64,000 bases of DNA from Larimichthys crocea (GCF_000972845.2 NC_040032.1:21810248-21874247), one strand, 5' to 3'; positions 48,401 through 62,269 are shown, counted from the stretch's first letter. Notes: generated by a model from the letters alone, not told the origin. Numbers and translations are program-made.

Positions 48401-50559
48401 CAAGTCATGCCGTAAGCTACTTTTACATTTGGGTGCGGCACAGTAAGTGTTTGTTTTTGAATGCATGCACTGAGTGATTTAGTGTCGGTACTAAAAGCTT
48501 TAGTGTGTCATATTTAAAATGAGGAAGGAAGCATAATGTGTCTAGTATATTTTTCTAGCAGCAAGACAATAGAAGTAAATGTACACTAAAAGACATATCC
48601 GTAAACAAAAAAATGTTTTGGCCAATTTCAGGAAAACTGATTGTTCTGCTTTTGTGAAACTTGGCAGCTTCTAGCAGGAACACTCAAGTCATTTTGGCAA
48701 TAAATCCATTGATGCAGCACAGTGCTTTTTAATAAGCCTGGGCTTTATGAATCACACCATCAGTTGTATTTATGAAATGTCAATTGCATTCACACAGATG
48801 GATGGATAGGTTTAATTTTTAGGCTCCTGCAGTAGAGTGCAAGTTTGAATCGGTACCTCCGGGGTAATCATTCAGTCTGGTCGCTGACAGGCACAGACAG
48901 ATCCTTTGATTTTCACCCTGTTTCATTTCCCCCTCTTCATTTTCCAATTAACCAATCCAAGGTCCACCTGCACTGTGGGACAAACGGTTGTAAATTATTT
49001 CTCCTTCCTCACCAATATATCACAGCAAATGAACAGTGGAAGAATAAATGGAAATTCACCAGCCATTAACAACAGACAGAGTAAGGAATAAAAGGAATAA
49101 TATGAACATGACCTGTCTTGAGCACCTTATCTTTCTCATTTCTAAACTCAACACACATATATTGCAATGGAATCAAGTGACAGCAGACTGTTGTGGAGAA
49201 ATCGCTGAAGTCAAAGGTCAGTGGTGAGGTCAGGAAGGAAGAAAGTGTTCAGGAGCCTCTGATGTCTTATGCTGTAATATTTATTTACGCTTGACCAAGG
49301 AGAATTAGAGACACTCTCAAAGTTCATCATAACCTGAGTCAATCTCACATTCTGCTGCACTCGTGCTGGTGGATAGACTTTAAACCCCAAGATAACACCA
49401 CAAATACTATACACCCAGAATTAGTCAAAGAGAATGTTTTTACCCATGCAGATGTTACTGTCAGCATATTCTAGTCTGGAGACACAGATGTCTGTTTACG
49501 CAGATTGGAACGTCAGCTGAACTATCTATTATGTCTAGGAAGGCAGCAATAGGTCTCTTCGACCCTGGCCACCACTGTGTTCAGATATGGTGGCACAAAC
49601 AATTAATACTGCCAAGGACCTCAAGGCCCACATGTGACCTTGTGTTACCTACTGTAAGGATAGAAAAATTCAGGCCAGTGGTTTTGTGTGAGGCATTGAT
49701 GTTTAATGAAAGAAGACAAATGAAGAAAGATTATGGAATTTTTTTTTAATCACACACAGCTTTGTCAAAACATGAACGCTTCCATTGATAAAGTGGCAAA
49801 TCTGTATTCGAACAAGAAATAATTAATTAGTGATTAGATGTGACCTTCTTGGCTCTATGAACTGACATACTGAAAGCCTCACTTCTTCAATAGAGATTAG
49901 CATCTGATTTTTACCGCCTACACAAGACAGCAGCATCAGTACTTTTCAGCTCAGATGTTTAAATAAGAACATGCATCAATCACATACTGCAGATACAGTA
50001 ACTCTATCCAATTCTCTTTAGTGTAAAGTGTAAAGTAAGAATAAACATGTGTTCTGAGTTTGTCAGACCAAAGAAGAAAGTGTAAACCACCCAGCCAAAT
50101 CTGAATGATTAAAAATATCAACAAATTTATGAAATTAGGTGTCAACATCAGGTAAAAATGAGCAGTATTCTCAGTTCCAGGACTGTGGGATATATTATAC
50201 AAATTTAATGTATTTTGAAAGAAATCTCAGAATTGCCTTTACACTTACTTTAAATAGTCTAACCTATCTCCTGCAACTCAGACATAAGTTTTGCTTCCAT
50301 TCAAATGTTGCATATGTTTCAGGTTCAAAAGTTTGGCAAAATAAAATATGAATTATGGTTGTTTCCGTCTACTGACTATATACAAATGTTCCAGAAGATG
50401 TAACAAAATTAGATAATTAACAGAGCACAGGTAACTCTGATAGATCATGACAGGTATTTTTTTCTCTTCTGAGACACCCCTGCTGATCTAAGTCAATGAT
50501 AAATGTTTTGTCTACATCAGAAGATGAAACAAGCTTCTGCAACAGGACTAAAGTTGATT
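45477..50559. other. Long non-coding stretch with one two-helix open frame
   Basis: No known gene. The block at about 46230-46400 (TTATCTATCTGTGAGTGCTG, with a GATAAG word) is CNE-like. The 100-codon frame at 47533-47835 is listed separately. A B-box-like AGTTTGAATCG at 48842 lacks a convincing box A. Confidence 0.5.
47533..47835 (+). CDS. Unrecognised 100-codon frame with two predicted membrane helices
   Basis: I do not recognise this protein. From the first ATG it is 100 residues long. Residues about 28-47 (HVFNAILCTLLFVVHISLLG) and about 58-80 (SLAYFVFVGFNGIVILIYMY and beyond) are long hydrophobic runs without charge. A basic patch (KVHKR) and an acidic/polar tail ending DIKDSF follow. 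This would suit a small two-pass membrane protein or the last exon of one. Against a real gene: no homology recalled, T-rich DNA favours hydrophobic codons by chance, no promoter or poly(A) signal was tied to it, and no neighbouring exon was found. Probably a chance frame. Confidence 0.12.
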   Translation: MMLSMKNLEILLSWKKFNIDGAIQPCLHVFNAILCTLLFVVHISLLGITPHYYNALRSLAYFVFVGFNGIVILIYMYMVIQYGKVHKRGPAESVDIKDSF

Positions 50560-51200
50560 CTATTGATAAGTTAGTGCAGTGTTCTTGAGCTTGATCAAGA
50601 AAAGACAAAGATCATAACATTTGTGCCAAAAGCCCAGACAGATGAGTTGTCTGCACATCTTTGGTTACCTTGGAGTTTTGAAGCTGAATTTGGAAATGTC
50701 ACAAAAATATCATTTTTTTCTTCTTAGAAACTTTTTTAAGGTCAGACTATTTCTCTCTCAGGCTGACACAGAAAAATGAATGCATGCTTTCATCACCTCA
50801 AGGTTTAACTATTACACAATTCTGGTGTTCCTACAACTTGTGCAGACCAGACAGAGAGCACATATATCTCCTATTTTAAAGTCATTGCACTGGTTTTCTA
50901 TTAGTTTAAGAATTGATTTTAAGATCCTCTTAAATAATTGAATGGCCTGGCACCAGTCTCTCTCTCTCAGGCATGCTTCTTAGATATCTACATAGCAGGT
51001 CCTTCAGATCCTCTGCACCTGGACTCTTAGTTTACTTAGAACCTCAACAAAAACACACAAGGAGTCCTTCAGACTTCAGCCACTGTGGCCCTAGACTTGT
51101 TCTACTATGAACCTTTTCATGTACTGCTTAGCTTTTATACCAGGAGTCTGCAAGAGGTGTTTTATTTTGAAATTGAGCAGACTCTCTATGCCCTTTCCTT
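50560..51200 (+). mobile_element. L2-like LINE relic, C-terminal third of pol
   Basis: Readable blocks in order: QEKTKIITFVPKAQTDELSA (the KTE.I.F strand after the YADD site), GNVTKISFFFLRNFFKVRLF with LSQADTEK next to it, and HAFITSR (the HAFI.SRLDYCN motif of L2 pol). Then come a decayed HI..L..LHW..V..RI block, EWPGTSLSLSG (A.NGLAP.Y), RSFRSSAPGLLVYLEP, and SHCGPRLVLL (matching the CGPRLWNSLP end). This collinear run is typical of the fish L2 C-terminal region. Several stops (for example after TEK) and frame changes show it is dead. The RT catalytic half is absent or beyond recognition upstream. Confidence 0.85.
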
Positions 51201-54200
51201 GTTTAACTTCAGGTCAACTCGAACTTCTTTGTGCTGCTCGACGCAGCATCTGTCAAAAATAGACCAGCCACGTGTTCGGAGCAGAGAGCTGCCTCTGTGG
51301 GCTGCTTCTGAATGATGCAGTGGTCCTTTTGGTTGGAATCACAAATATTGTAAAGAACGGCTGCAGACAGCTCTGGTGGAATCAGGCAGGTACTTGTGTA
51401 CCGGACCAAAATTGGCTTCCACTCTTGTTATATGAAAAAAGAGTAAAACAAAAACCAATAGTTCTCATCAAAATAAACACTGAACACTGAACACTACCCC
51501 ATCAAAAACATATGATCATTACTCACACAGATACAACTCTCACATATAAAAAACTGCATTGATGTCAGTGTCGCTTCATCTTAATCTGGTCAATTAACTC
51601 CTGAGGTAAAAAAAAATGAGTACAGAAACATACAGTGCTCCAACACTGGCTCTCTCCATGCGTGTAAATGTACTGTAGCTTTCTGAGTTGCTGTGGCTGC
51701 CATCTGTCGCACAGCCTGCGAGGTGAGATGGTAGAAGAAGAGCCGGAGAGAGGCTTCTAATGAGGCAGAAAAACTGTGACGGAGCAGAGGTCGTGTGGAA
51801 TGACCCTGAGAAAGGACACATACAGCGTCCTCCATCTGGAGTCCATTGCTCTGTCTGCAGCTGCTCACCTGGAAAGCTCCATCTGGTGGTGGAGATTTAC
51901 GGTCAGAGCTGTAACATGACTCCACACCTGCTTGCGCCGATTGGATTTAATCCTGCACATCACCAGTCTAATAATTAGCCTCAGCATAGTACTGTTCAAG
52001 AAGTAGAACAAGCAGAAGAAGCCGCTTTTTCAAAGGAAACACATTTTGACTTGCGAGTCACGTCTCAGAGAATTGAGATTTGACTTGGCCTGAGTGTGAC
52101 TTCAGTGCTCTGCCTGGATGTGATACTTCATATTCTCATAGCTCATACTCCACCGAGAGGACCTCACTTACTACTGCAACAGGTCTCTTTTGCAACATAT
52201 ACAGAGAAACAATTTTGTTGTTTTTAAATCTGTAAACACAATAGCATGAAATAGATACCAAACTATTTCTGCTACAATTTTCCTCCAGCTATCACTTTTC
52301 AGTTTTCATTTCAGACAGGGGAAATACACAATAAAAATTTAATAATTATAATTCACTCTCTCCCTGCACCTTTGCTCTTTTAATAATGATTAAATAGTTT
52401 AATTGATAGGCTGTATCTGTACAGCTGTATTTGTTATGATTTCAAAACTAGACAGTCGGTAACTTCACTAACAGCCAAACATAAAGCCAGTGCAACAACA
52501 CAAGATGTAGCAGACAGCTAATATTACTTACTAGTCCAACAACAAGAAGCCCAGCTTGACATCTGTCTGTCAGCTTTTTATTTCACCAAGCTCTCACTAA
52601 CAACTAAAAGTCAGTCCCCTATTTACTCTGTCTTCTGGCTCAGGCTCTCTCTCTTTTCTCTTCTTAGCTTTCTCCAATAGCGTCCACTTTGGTCTCTTTG
52701 CCTCTGTCAACATTTTCAAAGAAAAAAGGTTATATAATGTCACTTTAAAGCTGCAGTTCTGTTTAAATTGTAGAATATGGTCTCTCTCTTGTGTGTGCAC
52801 AACTAAAAATGCATGTACGTACTAGACATACAGTGTAAGAAAAAGCATTTCTTCAGACTACTGTAAATACTGAGAATACTTTTTATAACACAGTACTACA
52901 CTGTTGAATGTAGAATGAAGAAGACAAAGAAATTGTAACATGATATCAATATGGTTTGCTTATATATAACAAATCTTTCTGGTTGAGCTTTAGTAGTTCA
53001 TTCAGGTTTGAAGTGTGCTATAACATCCTGCAGCCAGTGGGTATAAGGTGGTGGTCTTCTTCCATTTGAGTACAATCAGTTGTAGAAAAGACCACAACTG
53101 CAGCTTAGTTAGCCATGATTTCCATCCTGAACTTCCCCACCAGACCCTTAGTATCAATTAGGCCTGTACCCAACTCAGCCAGTTCAATATCAAAGGTTTA
53201 ACACGTTTTTGCCTACCTAAGGTTTTCATGCTTTTCTTTGTCATCTGTCATGTGAAAATATCAGATTTCCACACAGTCAGAGGAAGTTAACATGTGCGTC
53301 CTGCATGGTTCAGTTATAAAATCCACCATGGAGTGTCTCTCTTGCTGGGCTGCTGACAGCGCTGTCAGCTGAAGAGCCAATCACAGCGGACGGCAGCAAA
53401 AGAGTTTTTTACCTTTTTATGTCTGGTTCAAAAGTGGTTTAGCCGACCTTACTGACAGTCATGGCAGGAACAAAGAGGGTCATGCTGACCTCCAGCATTG
53501 TCACCTTTCCCTTTTTGTGGTGTGTGGTCATTTTCAGACTCGCTTTGTAAAGTTAACAGCCTGCCATGTTGTTACTTCTGCATTGCTCTGTGTACAATGA
53601 CACAGCTAAAAAACAAAAGTGCAGAAGTTTGATTGACAAAATGTAAGTCAACCTGGGGTCTTCTCGACATGGCCTGAATCGTCGATTGTTTGGGCTAAAC
53701 CTTAGCAGCATCCTACATGCATTTCAGATCATGTTATAACCTGCTGCAATAAAAGTCCTCAAAGCTATTAAGTTGTAAGGCTTACAAGGCTTACAGAAAT
53801 TACACATCACATTTTAAATCACTTAGAGACCATAAAGGATATGAGGATGATCTAAACATCATAAGCAATAATGATGTTTTTATGACGTGTCTATGTGGAG
53901 GACGAGAGACAAAGCTGACAGAGGAGCTATTTAAATTCAATTTTCTACACTTCCTGAGTGAGAGGAGCAAAGATTGGAATGACAGACCCAAAGTCTGAAA
54001 CATGATTATCAGCGTCTTACGGCTGAATTCCACAGGACACGGATGCATTGCGTGCCGCGACCTCTAGCCGCTAGCTAATCATGGCCATTCAAGACAATGA
54101 TTGTAACCCCACCATAGTCCATTTTAGAAGCGATGCACAAGCAGTTCTCTGTTCTGCTCCACGGTGTGCTATTTTCGATGGACGCCACAAGCAGCTGCAC

Positions 54201-56519
54201 AGAGCAGATTGACCTCACAGGAGTCAGACACAAAAACGGCATAGAGGATCCGATACTAAATAGAAAACCCTGTGCAGACTTCCAATCATGAAAACAGCCA
54301 AAAGGGAAACAAATGAACTATGTAGCATATTTACTCATGGTAGAAGTACATACACCATGGAAAAATGCAAGTTAACAAATGTGGCGGGCAAAATGCTGAA
54401 TGGACCAAAACAGCAATGAGGCTGCAACGTAACAGAGACATGGCCAATAGATGAATTTGTATCAAAATGTTTTAAGCTGTAGAGAGCTGAGAGGGAGCAA
54501 GAGGAGTTTTCAGCTCAGTTAAAACCCCCCTTTTTTTATTCCTGATGCTCCACAGAGATGCACGATGGAAACATCATGTAAAGGGAATACCATAGACAGA
54601 GTTCTTTTTACAAAAACCCTATTTTAGATGGATAGATCTATGAGTACCATTGGGGAAAAAAATGGCAGATGCACCTACCTTCCAACACTTGCAGGACTTC
54701 TGCCATAAAAAGACGTTGCCAAATATGCACAAATAAACAACACAGTGAAAGGCAGGCAGGATGAGAACAGGTGGCTTTATACCTGCAAATTAAAAATGTA
54801 CATTAGGGATTGATTAACAAATGAGACAAAATCAGCGCTTCATGCAACATCGGAAGTTACGCGAAACAAGATCTCTAATGTGGCAATTACAACTTCATTT
54901 AACACTCAAGACACTTCTGTCACACCTGGTGTGCTGCTCTGTGGGATTCATTCAACTCAAATGAAGAATCCGCTGTTGTGTGAAGTCACTGCAGTTCTGT
55001 TGATGCATGTTGTGATTCTGGTGCTGCTTCCACTGTATTTTGTCTAAATAGACATTTAACACCATTATCGCAGTCACAGCCATTGAAAGATCACTTTAAG
55101 CTTGAATTGATTAAAATGAAAGTTGAGATGAAATGAAAAACACCTTTCTGACTATTTTACATCATACCCACTGCTATGTTGTGCACCTATTTAACAATAT
55201 ATGGCAACAAAAAACTTGTGAGATGGAGCTAAGATTCATTAGCATTAGTGTTTCTTGGGGCATATAAAAAAACAAACAGTTTTTCACAGGTTGCTTGGGG
55301 TCTGTGTTGTGTTGAATGTAACCATCAGGAAATAATCAGAAATTAAGTATTTTATTTCACTGCTTCACCAGCTTTCTCAGTACCAGCACTCCCACACTTT
55401 TATTCACTGTGTGTGTCGCTCAACCACTGCTTGCTCTCTACTTCTTTCTTAAATCATCAGACACAAACCACAGGAATCTTCTTTATGCCACCATTTTGCA
55501 GCATAGACTGTGAGCCAGACACAGACATAGACTGATTACTCCAAGCCAGAACACGACAGTGAGAATATCATAGTTTAGTCGATGAACTCCCCCTGGATAG
55601 CGCTTAGTTTCAGTAATATTTCAAGCTGTCGGATTGGCCACTGCAGCATGATGTCAGATTGTGTTTCTCCAAAAGTTGAATCTGGCTTGACTTCTACACC
55701 ACAGGTTGCTGCATTTTTTGCCAACCCCTGTACCTCATACCCCCACACCCAAAATGCAGTAGCCCCATTCAAATGGAAAAACACGTGTTTTGGTGTGAAT
55801 TGGGCTGTACAATATATTTTGTTGCTTGAAGAAAATGGTATCAGTCCAATTATCTACCTTGGCTGGAGACCAGCTGCTTTGCTGTAGCTGCATGTCTGCC
55901 AGTGAGGTATCAAAGGAGCAAATGCTGATTTGCTGATCATTTGGATCAGCCTGGGTGTCAAAAATGCAATTTATAACATCAAAAGAATAACTAAATGTGT
56001 CCCGTCTTGTAGAAGTAAAACATTCTGTTCATTACCCTCCCATTACCAAAAATTTTGGATGTTTGGCACAGATCTCAAAGAGGGATAAAGTACATGTACA
56101 CATCAAAAAGAGGCTGACATACAAGCAGAGCCAAACAATAACACAGACTTGTGACTCCTTCATCAATGGAGCATGGTGACATCCTTCTGGTGCAAAAAGT
56201 GAAGGTGTCATGCTTGATTCATGAGGACAAGCTCCAGTTAAAGCTGCATCAACTAACTGTATAGCCATTTGGGGGCAGAACAACTCAAAAACAAGCTGAG
56301 CGGCACACAGCCCTGACATATTGAGGCCTTTTAACATGTTAGCAAATTACATATTTATATATTCACACAAAGGAACATTCACTTGGAATGTGTGTGTTTT
56401 CATGTGTTTTTAGCCACTTGATAAATGCAAATCCAATATTAACGCTCCAGTTGAGTGTCCACTAACTCTTCTGGGTGCTGTTGCTGGAATCAAGACTGCA
56501 GTCAAATAATATAAAAAAC
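51201..56519. other. Long non-coding stretch, no gene seen
   Basis: Open frames near 51590-51978 and 55575-55887 lack recognised domains; the latter region may belong to a dispersed repeat I cannot name. An 18-bp perfect palindrome lies at 53352-53369. A TTTAAAGCTGCAGTTCTG word near 52743 may be another short repeat fragment. A GC-richer patch at 54010-54060 is unassigned. Confidence 0.5.
53352..53369. other. 18-bp perfect palindrome
   Basis: GCTGACAGCGCTGTCAGC is fully self-complementary. A CCAATCA (CCAAT-box-like) word follows 8 bp on. Confidence 0.6.
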
Positions 56520-56850
56520 TACACTACTCACAAAAAGTTAGGGATATTTGATTTTCGGGTGAAATTTATGGAAAATGTAAAAAGCATCATGAAAGTAGGG
56601 CATTTAAGTGGAAGCATGCAATGGGAATTTCTTCATCTCAAACAACTTTTTGTAACAAAAAAAGCTAACAACAGTGGTGGGTATACCACAATCAAAAATG
56701 TTGGTATCTCAGTAACTTGTCATGTGTCCTTGAGCATCAATTACAGCTTGACACTCTAAGCTCAGTGGCAACTTCCCTACTACAAGTACATCTTGTTTGA
56801 AGCCTTGCACTGGCCAGGTACTATTGATTGATTGTCAGGTGTCGTCTTGG
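56520..56850. mobile_element. Tc1-like element, one end only
   Basis: TACACTACTCACAAAAAGTT then AGGGATATTTG at 56520 is the terminal repeat of a Tc1-like family common in fish and frogs, beginning at a TA. The interior follows remembered family text: CGGGTGAAATTTATGGAAAA, GCATTTAAGTGGAAGCATGC, and then GAGCATCAATTACAGCTTGA, which is where the transposase lies on the opposite strand. No opposite inverted end (CCTAACTTTTTGTGAGTAGT) is seen through about 57300. No DDE transposase frame survives, so the copy is truncated or internally rearranged. Confidence 0.65.
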
Positions 56851-57359
56851 TCTCATGATGTCAAAATGTGAACAGAACAATTGTACTCATAAGTAATCAT
56901 GCAGATGAATATTGACCAGTTATGCTGCAAGGAATTGTCATGTTCGCCTTTCCTTTCATAAAGTATGGTCCAGTGTGCCCTAGCATTGACTAACCTTTCC
57001 TTGGCGTTCAGAGAATTTGACAAGTTATCATGGCTGCCACTTATACTGTATCCCTCCAGGTCACATAGTTATGGACCATAAGCAAAAGAATGACTGCGGC
57101 CTGACACTAAACCATGGAAATGTGCCATAAAACCAAAACAATGAGGCCATAAAGCAAAAAGTCAAAACTGTGGAATCATTTTGTGAAGAGAAGATTATGC
57201 TATGGAGACATTGCAAAGAAGAGAATGGCCTCGCCTCTGCCTTAGCTCGATAGATACAAAAGCTTACAAAAAATCCTTCTGGCTCTACAGTAAATACTTC
57301 TCACAAGTTTCTCTCACAGTATAAACTTCTATTCCTGGGAAAGTTTCGACTGTCTGCAA

Positions 57360-57790
57360 TTCTCACCTCATCTTTAGAAAATCAATTTCAGGCCCATTAC
57401 AGGAAGATCTGCTCGGCAGAAAATTGCCCAATCTTTGCAAACGCATTTGCGGTAAATGCAGTCATTGACATGATAGGATTCCATGATTATTGTCAAGTGG
57501 AATTACTCTGTCCCGATACTGAATGAACCACCAGCCATTAGGTCCTCCGTGCTGGCCTGAACTGATGTCACTGGCTGAAGACAAATGGTCAAATTCCATT
57601 TTCAGCACGAGTAACGCCACTTTAATGGATACATCCAATTTATTCCAGCTTGGAATCCATTTGTTTGCAAGTTGAGTGCATTCAAGGCTTTTAAATCTCA
57701 GGCTCACAGGCAGCGCTTCAGGCACCAACTGTGCTCATAATAACAAATTAAAATTTCATTAGGAGAAGCTAATTTCAAGTGAAGGAAATT
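57360..57790. promoter_or_regulatory. Candidate conserved non-coding element
   Basis: Long non-repetitive stretch with balanced composition, no long open frame, and homeodomain/POU-like words (ATGATTATTGTCA, CTAATTTCAAG, AAATTAAAATTTCATTAGGA). Appearance only. Confidence 0.3.
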
Positions 57791-60700
57791 TCTTTGACAA
57801 GTTGGATGGTTTTGGGACATTAAATGGAAACAGGGCAAGCATATTAAAAATGCCAAGCTGTTAAACTAATACAAGGGACATGTTTGTCCATGCAGATTGC
57901 TTGAAATTGCTGTTGCTGCACAACATGCCACAGTATCTCTATTTGAGAGTGATTCTTGTACCGTGTACAAGTACTTGTAATCTAAAAACACATTAGCTAT
58001 CACTCTTAGTGAAGATTACCACAATGAGTTTGTGATGCAATCTTCATAACAGCGTCACCTTGTATCCAAGCTTAGCACTCACAAAAGCAATGGGAGTTTT
58101 ATAATGCCATACCAACATTGTTGGTACAAACACGGGGTCAAGGTTTTTGTTTCAGCTTGAATTTTCAATGTGGATAGAGCAAATAACTCTGTGATAACTT
58201 TCCAGTTCAGATACCTGCTTAGACCTATCTATGCAAGGGAGGACCCAGTTCACAGAATGATCAGCATTCCTAATGGAAACGTCACAGTTGATTTGCTTTG
58301 TTATTTCTCAGAGTTGTTGTTGACTTCCTGTTGATTTTGTTTCTGGGGTCAGTGTGTCCACAACCAGCCAACTAAGTATCCCAGATACCTCTCAAAAAGT
58401 AATTTATTTGGCATTTTAGGCCCTCTGCAATTACATGATGTGGCAACAATAAGAATTTCAACCAATGAAGACATTTTCATAATTAGGAATACTAAATTCT
58501 TCCACAGGGAGAAATCGGATTATGTTACACAAACCATTTAAGAATAGAAATACATGCAAATAGAAATGAAAAAAAAATACAAAATAAGAAATGTGTTAGA
58601 AAAAGTTTATTCTGACAATCATTGGGATTTATCTAAATCTAGAATTGAATCATGGAGGGTATTGTATGTTGTATAGATTGTAAAGCCCTTTCAGTAAAAA
58701 ACATGATTTGACTTGGATTGGCAGCACCAATGTTTCTTGACAAGATAAAAATACACAGCTTATTTTTTGGACGTGTGACAAGATGCCTGCATTTTGCACA
58801 TTCTTCACCTGTTCGAAATGGATAATGCAGTCAATGATATTTTCCACCCATAAATTGACACCCTGTGAAAAACTGAAGTGCCCTCTCATCTCCCTCCCAC
58901 TTGATGGCTGATTCCACTGTCATCACTTCTTGCTGCACTCATGCTCACAGACTTCTGCATCAGTGTGACAGCCGACATTATCTTTCTGAAAATCTCTACA
59001 ATCATTATAGAAATATTCAACGGTCGATAATACCAAACCATGGACCAAATCAAATGAAACCAACAGTAATGCGATGCAAAGGGGAAAGATGAAGCTGCCT
59101 GACAATCAAGAGGACACTTTAAATCCAGACACCATCCATGTCCTGGTGCTCATCTCAAACCTCTTTCCATGAGTCCTCCTCTGGAGTGGAGAAGAATAGC
59201 GGTGGCTTGTGGTGAAGTGTGGTTCACTTTCACTCACACTCATTACGATGTTGATAAAATTCAAAGTACTGTGATTAATCGAGACTCACACATGGACACA
59301 AAATGTATAAATCAAATACTGCATTTGTTTCACGTTAGCATTTAAATTACACTACATGTAAGTATATTGTAAATCACAAATACTGTGTCATATACTTTCA
59401 TTTTTATATGCAATGCATTATTGGCTTGTGAATAGAGTAGTCATATCATCAACAACATCAAAATCATGCATGTCCTTAAATAAATGCATGTTAACATGAA
59501 GGTAAAGTGTTGACCTGACTTTCAAGGTTGGCTGACATAGGTTTTAATGTTTAATGTCTTATTGCATATCAAACATGGTAAAGAAAATGAGGACTGACAC
59601 TACATCTTATTCACTACTAATGGAGCAGGTTGATGGGTACTTACAGTTTGACTATAGGAATTGGTATCAGGGGAGAGAAAGCTCACTTTTGTGTTGCCTC
59701 CATGGACAAGTCCTTTTTAACTGCCAAGGTGTAGCTAAAAAGGGACACACTTTAAGTCTCAAATGACTTCATTTGGCTTCCAAGACTGTGATTGATTCTT
59801 CAAAACAGCAGTGGTTATCAGGTGTGGTTGGCTCAGTGTATATCATGTTGAAAAAGGGATATAGCTGGTGAATATTTCAGACTTTCAATGCTTCGCAGCT
59901 TCACTGGAGTAACAAGAGGTTAATGATCCGGCTCAAGGACACATTAAGCACACGTTCTATATTTATACAAGGTCCTCTTAAGCAACATAACAAGAATTTG
60001 ATATTCAATGATTCTGCAAACCTCTGATTGCGATGAATGACAATATTTTCACATATGAATGTAATTCTGTGGGATACTGGGTTTCTTATTTCCAACATTG
60101 TCAACATGCATACATACGCCATTGGCAACCATCTGTTTGCTATGACCTATCACGAAAAATGAATAATTGCAAGAACGATTACTTTCAGGTATATATAACT
60201 TGAGCATGACCTATTATTGTGAGAACATCCATCTAGTGTTGGGTGAAAAACAGCTTGGAATTTTGTAAATGAATTAACTGTCAATATTAGACACAAAAGA
60301 ACCTTCTCCCCCAAGTAATTTAATGCATTTCATTCAATACTGGGTTGAAAACAAGAATCACTTAGTATATTCTGTGCTACCATTAAAGGAGGAATCAATG
60401 AGGAATTTGTAGATCCTCATTAGCCCTATTTCTTCATGGTGATAGTATTTATTAAGTTATATTTTAGTTTTAAGGTTGTATGTAACCTCTACAAAGAATC
60501 ATATAGAGCCAGAAGCCAGACAGAAGTCAAGAAGAAACATCACTCATATGTGTGATGTTGGGGTTTTGATGAGGTTAGCAGACAGCAGCCGAGTCAGCAA
60601 CGCACATAAATTTAACTGCTGAAACACACTGCGAGCCAGCTGACGGGTCAGAAGATCTTGAGTTACATCGCCTCTAAAAAAGGCCACATCATATATACCA

Positions 60701-62269
60701 AAGCGCCACTTTAACTTGCCTTACCGACTGAAGCTTTTCTTGCAGCCATGCCTGCACATGAACTACAGGATCTGACCTGAATACGTCCGCCCTGGTCCCT
60801 GGTGGCCCGAGCCTACCACTGCGACACTGCCACGGCCGATACTTTCCATTAGCGAGTGACAGCGGGGCCGTTTATAGCACCAAAGCCCTGTGGAGAAGCA
60901 GGTTAGCAGTAATTATTCAGCTGATAGGTTATGAGTGGAGCAGGCCTGTCACACCTCTCCTGACTCCCTGGACCGAGGGAATCAGAAGCCAGGAGGAGCG
61001 TTTGGATATTAGTCACACTGGCAGCAAGCGTCTCCCTGGAGAAAGAGAGAAAGGGCAGTATTAGTGATATGGGATTACATACTCTCTATGGGCATTTAAT
61101 TCAGTCCCAGACTCAAAGGCCTGTGTGTGTGCGATAACCAGTCAGACCTTATCTCTCACCTCATTTATTTGACTAATATCTCTATTAAACTAGTCCACTC
61201 ACATGCTAATAAGCTGCTCCCAGCCTTTTTAGGAAGACTTTCAGAATGTAAAACTTTTCTTTTTTGTTCAGTTTGATTCATGACGGGCTACAATTTCATT
61301 TAATATTACTTCTCAGGCTCATCCCCGTTTCATTTTATTCAGATTTTCCATATCTCATATTATCAAAGGAATTCACTGCACTTTTGCTGTCTGATAATAT
61401 CATATAGGGGAACAGCTCACCGATTTAAAAATAAAATGGGTTGTCAGTTAAGGTGTTCAGCAGCACCACGGCAGCAAAGAAGTGCCTTTTAACATAACAA
61501 AAGGTAAAATAAACACTCAGCATTCATGCTGAGCTTTAACAGTCACTTGAAGCACATTCACGGTCATTTGTAAAAGTTTTTTTTGCGGTCAATGTGTTGC
61601 AATGTTAGCTAAGATAGCAACTCAGAGAGTTGGTGTCTGTCTGGGAGTATCGGTATGTAGGATGCCTGTCTGCAGACATTGGTTTGATAGGAGGGCACGG
61701 GGGAGTCAGGGGTAAACCTGCCAAAAGTCACTTGCCACAGATCAGCCAATAGCAAAATTCAATTGCAGTAGCTGGGTTTCAACCAGTAGAGGGATGTCAC
61801 TTTGTATGTTTATATTACAATACATAAAATTTAAATACTTTGCACCCAATCACTCAACAACACCACTAAATACCCATATACATTGGCTTCATCTGTAAAA
61901 AGTGGCTGAAGATAGCTTACACATGAATATTTATCTTGCATTAACCTTGTATTAGTACTGCCTTTTATTTCTCTACTTTATTCCAGGAGGACCACTGAAA
62001 TGTGTGAAAATATTGAAAAATAAAAGAGTCTCAAACACATTTAAAGTCTGTTGGCATAAAACAGAACAGCACCTGTTTCAAATCTCAAGAGATTTACGCT
62101 TCTTGTTGCACTAACAAAATCAAAGCTAAACATGCATCTTTGAGGAACCATATAGTAAAAAGCAGCACCTATTGTATTTTACATAAAGGCTGCGCTGCTT
62201 CACTGTACACCCTCCATTACAATTTGCTTGTCCATCAGACCAAATCACTTTCAGCCCATTTCCTGATGT

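Noticed and set aside
48835..48860. Possible tRNA or SINE promoter (AGTTTGAATCG)
   Set aside because: No box A at the right distance upstream and no cloverleaf.
51590..51978. Overlapping 72-111-codon frames on both strands
   Set aside because: Overlapping frames on both strands in a GC-richer patch are expected by chance; no domain seen.
55575..55887. Overlapping frames (69 and 101 codons) and possible transposon piece
   Set aside because: It may be part of a dispersed repeat, but I found no inverted ends and no motif strong enough to name it.
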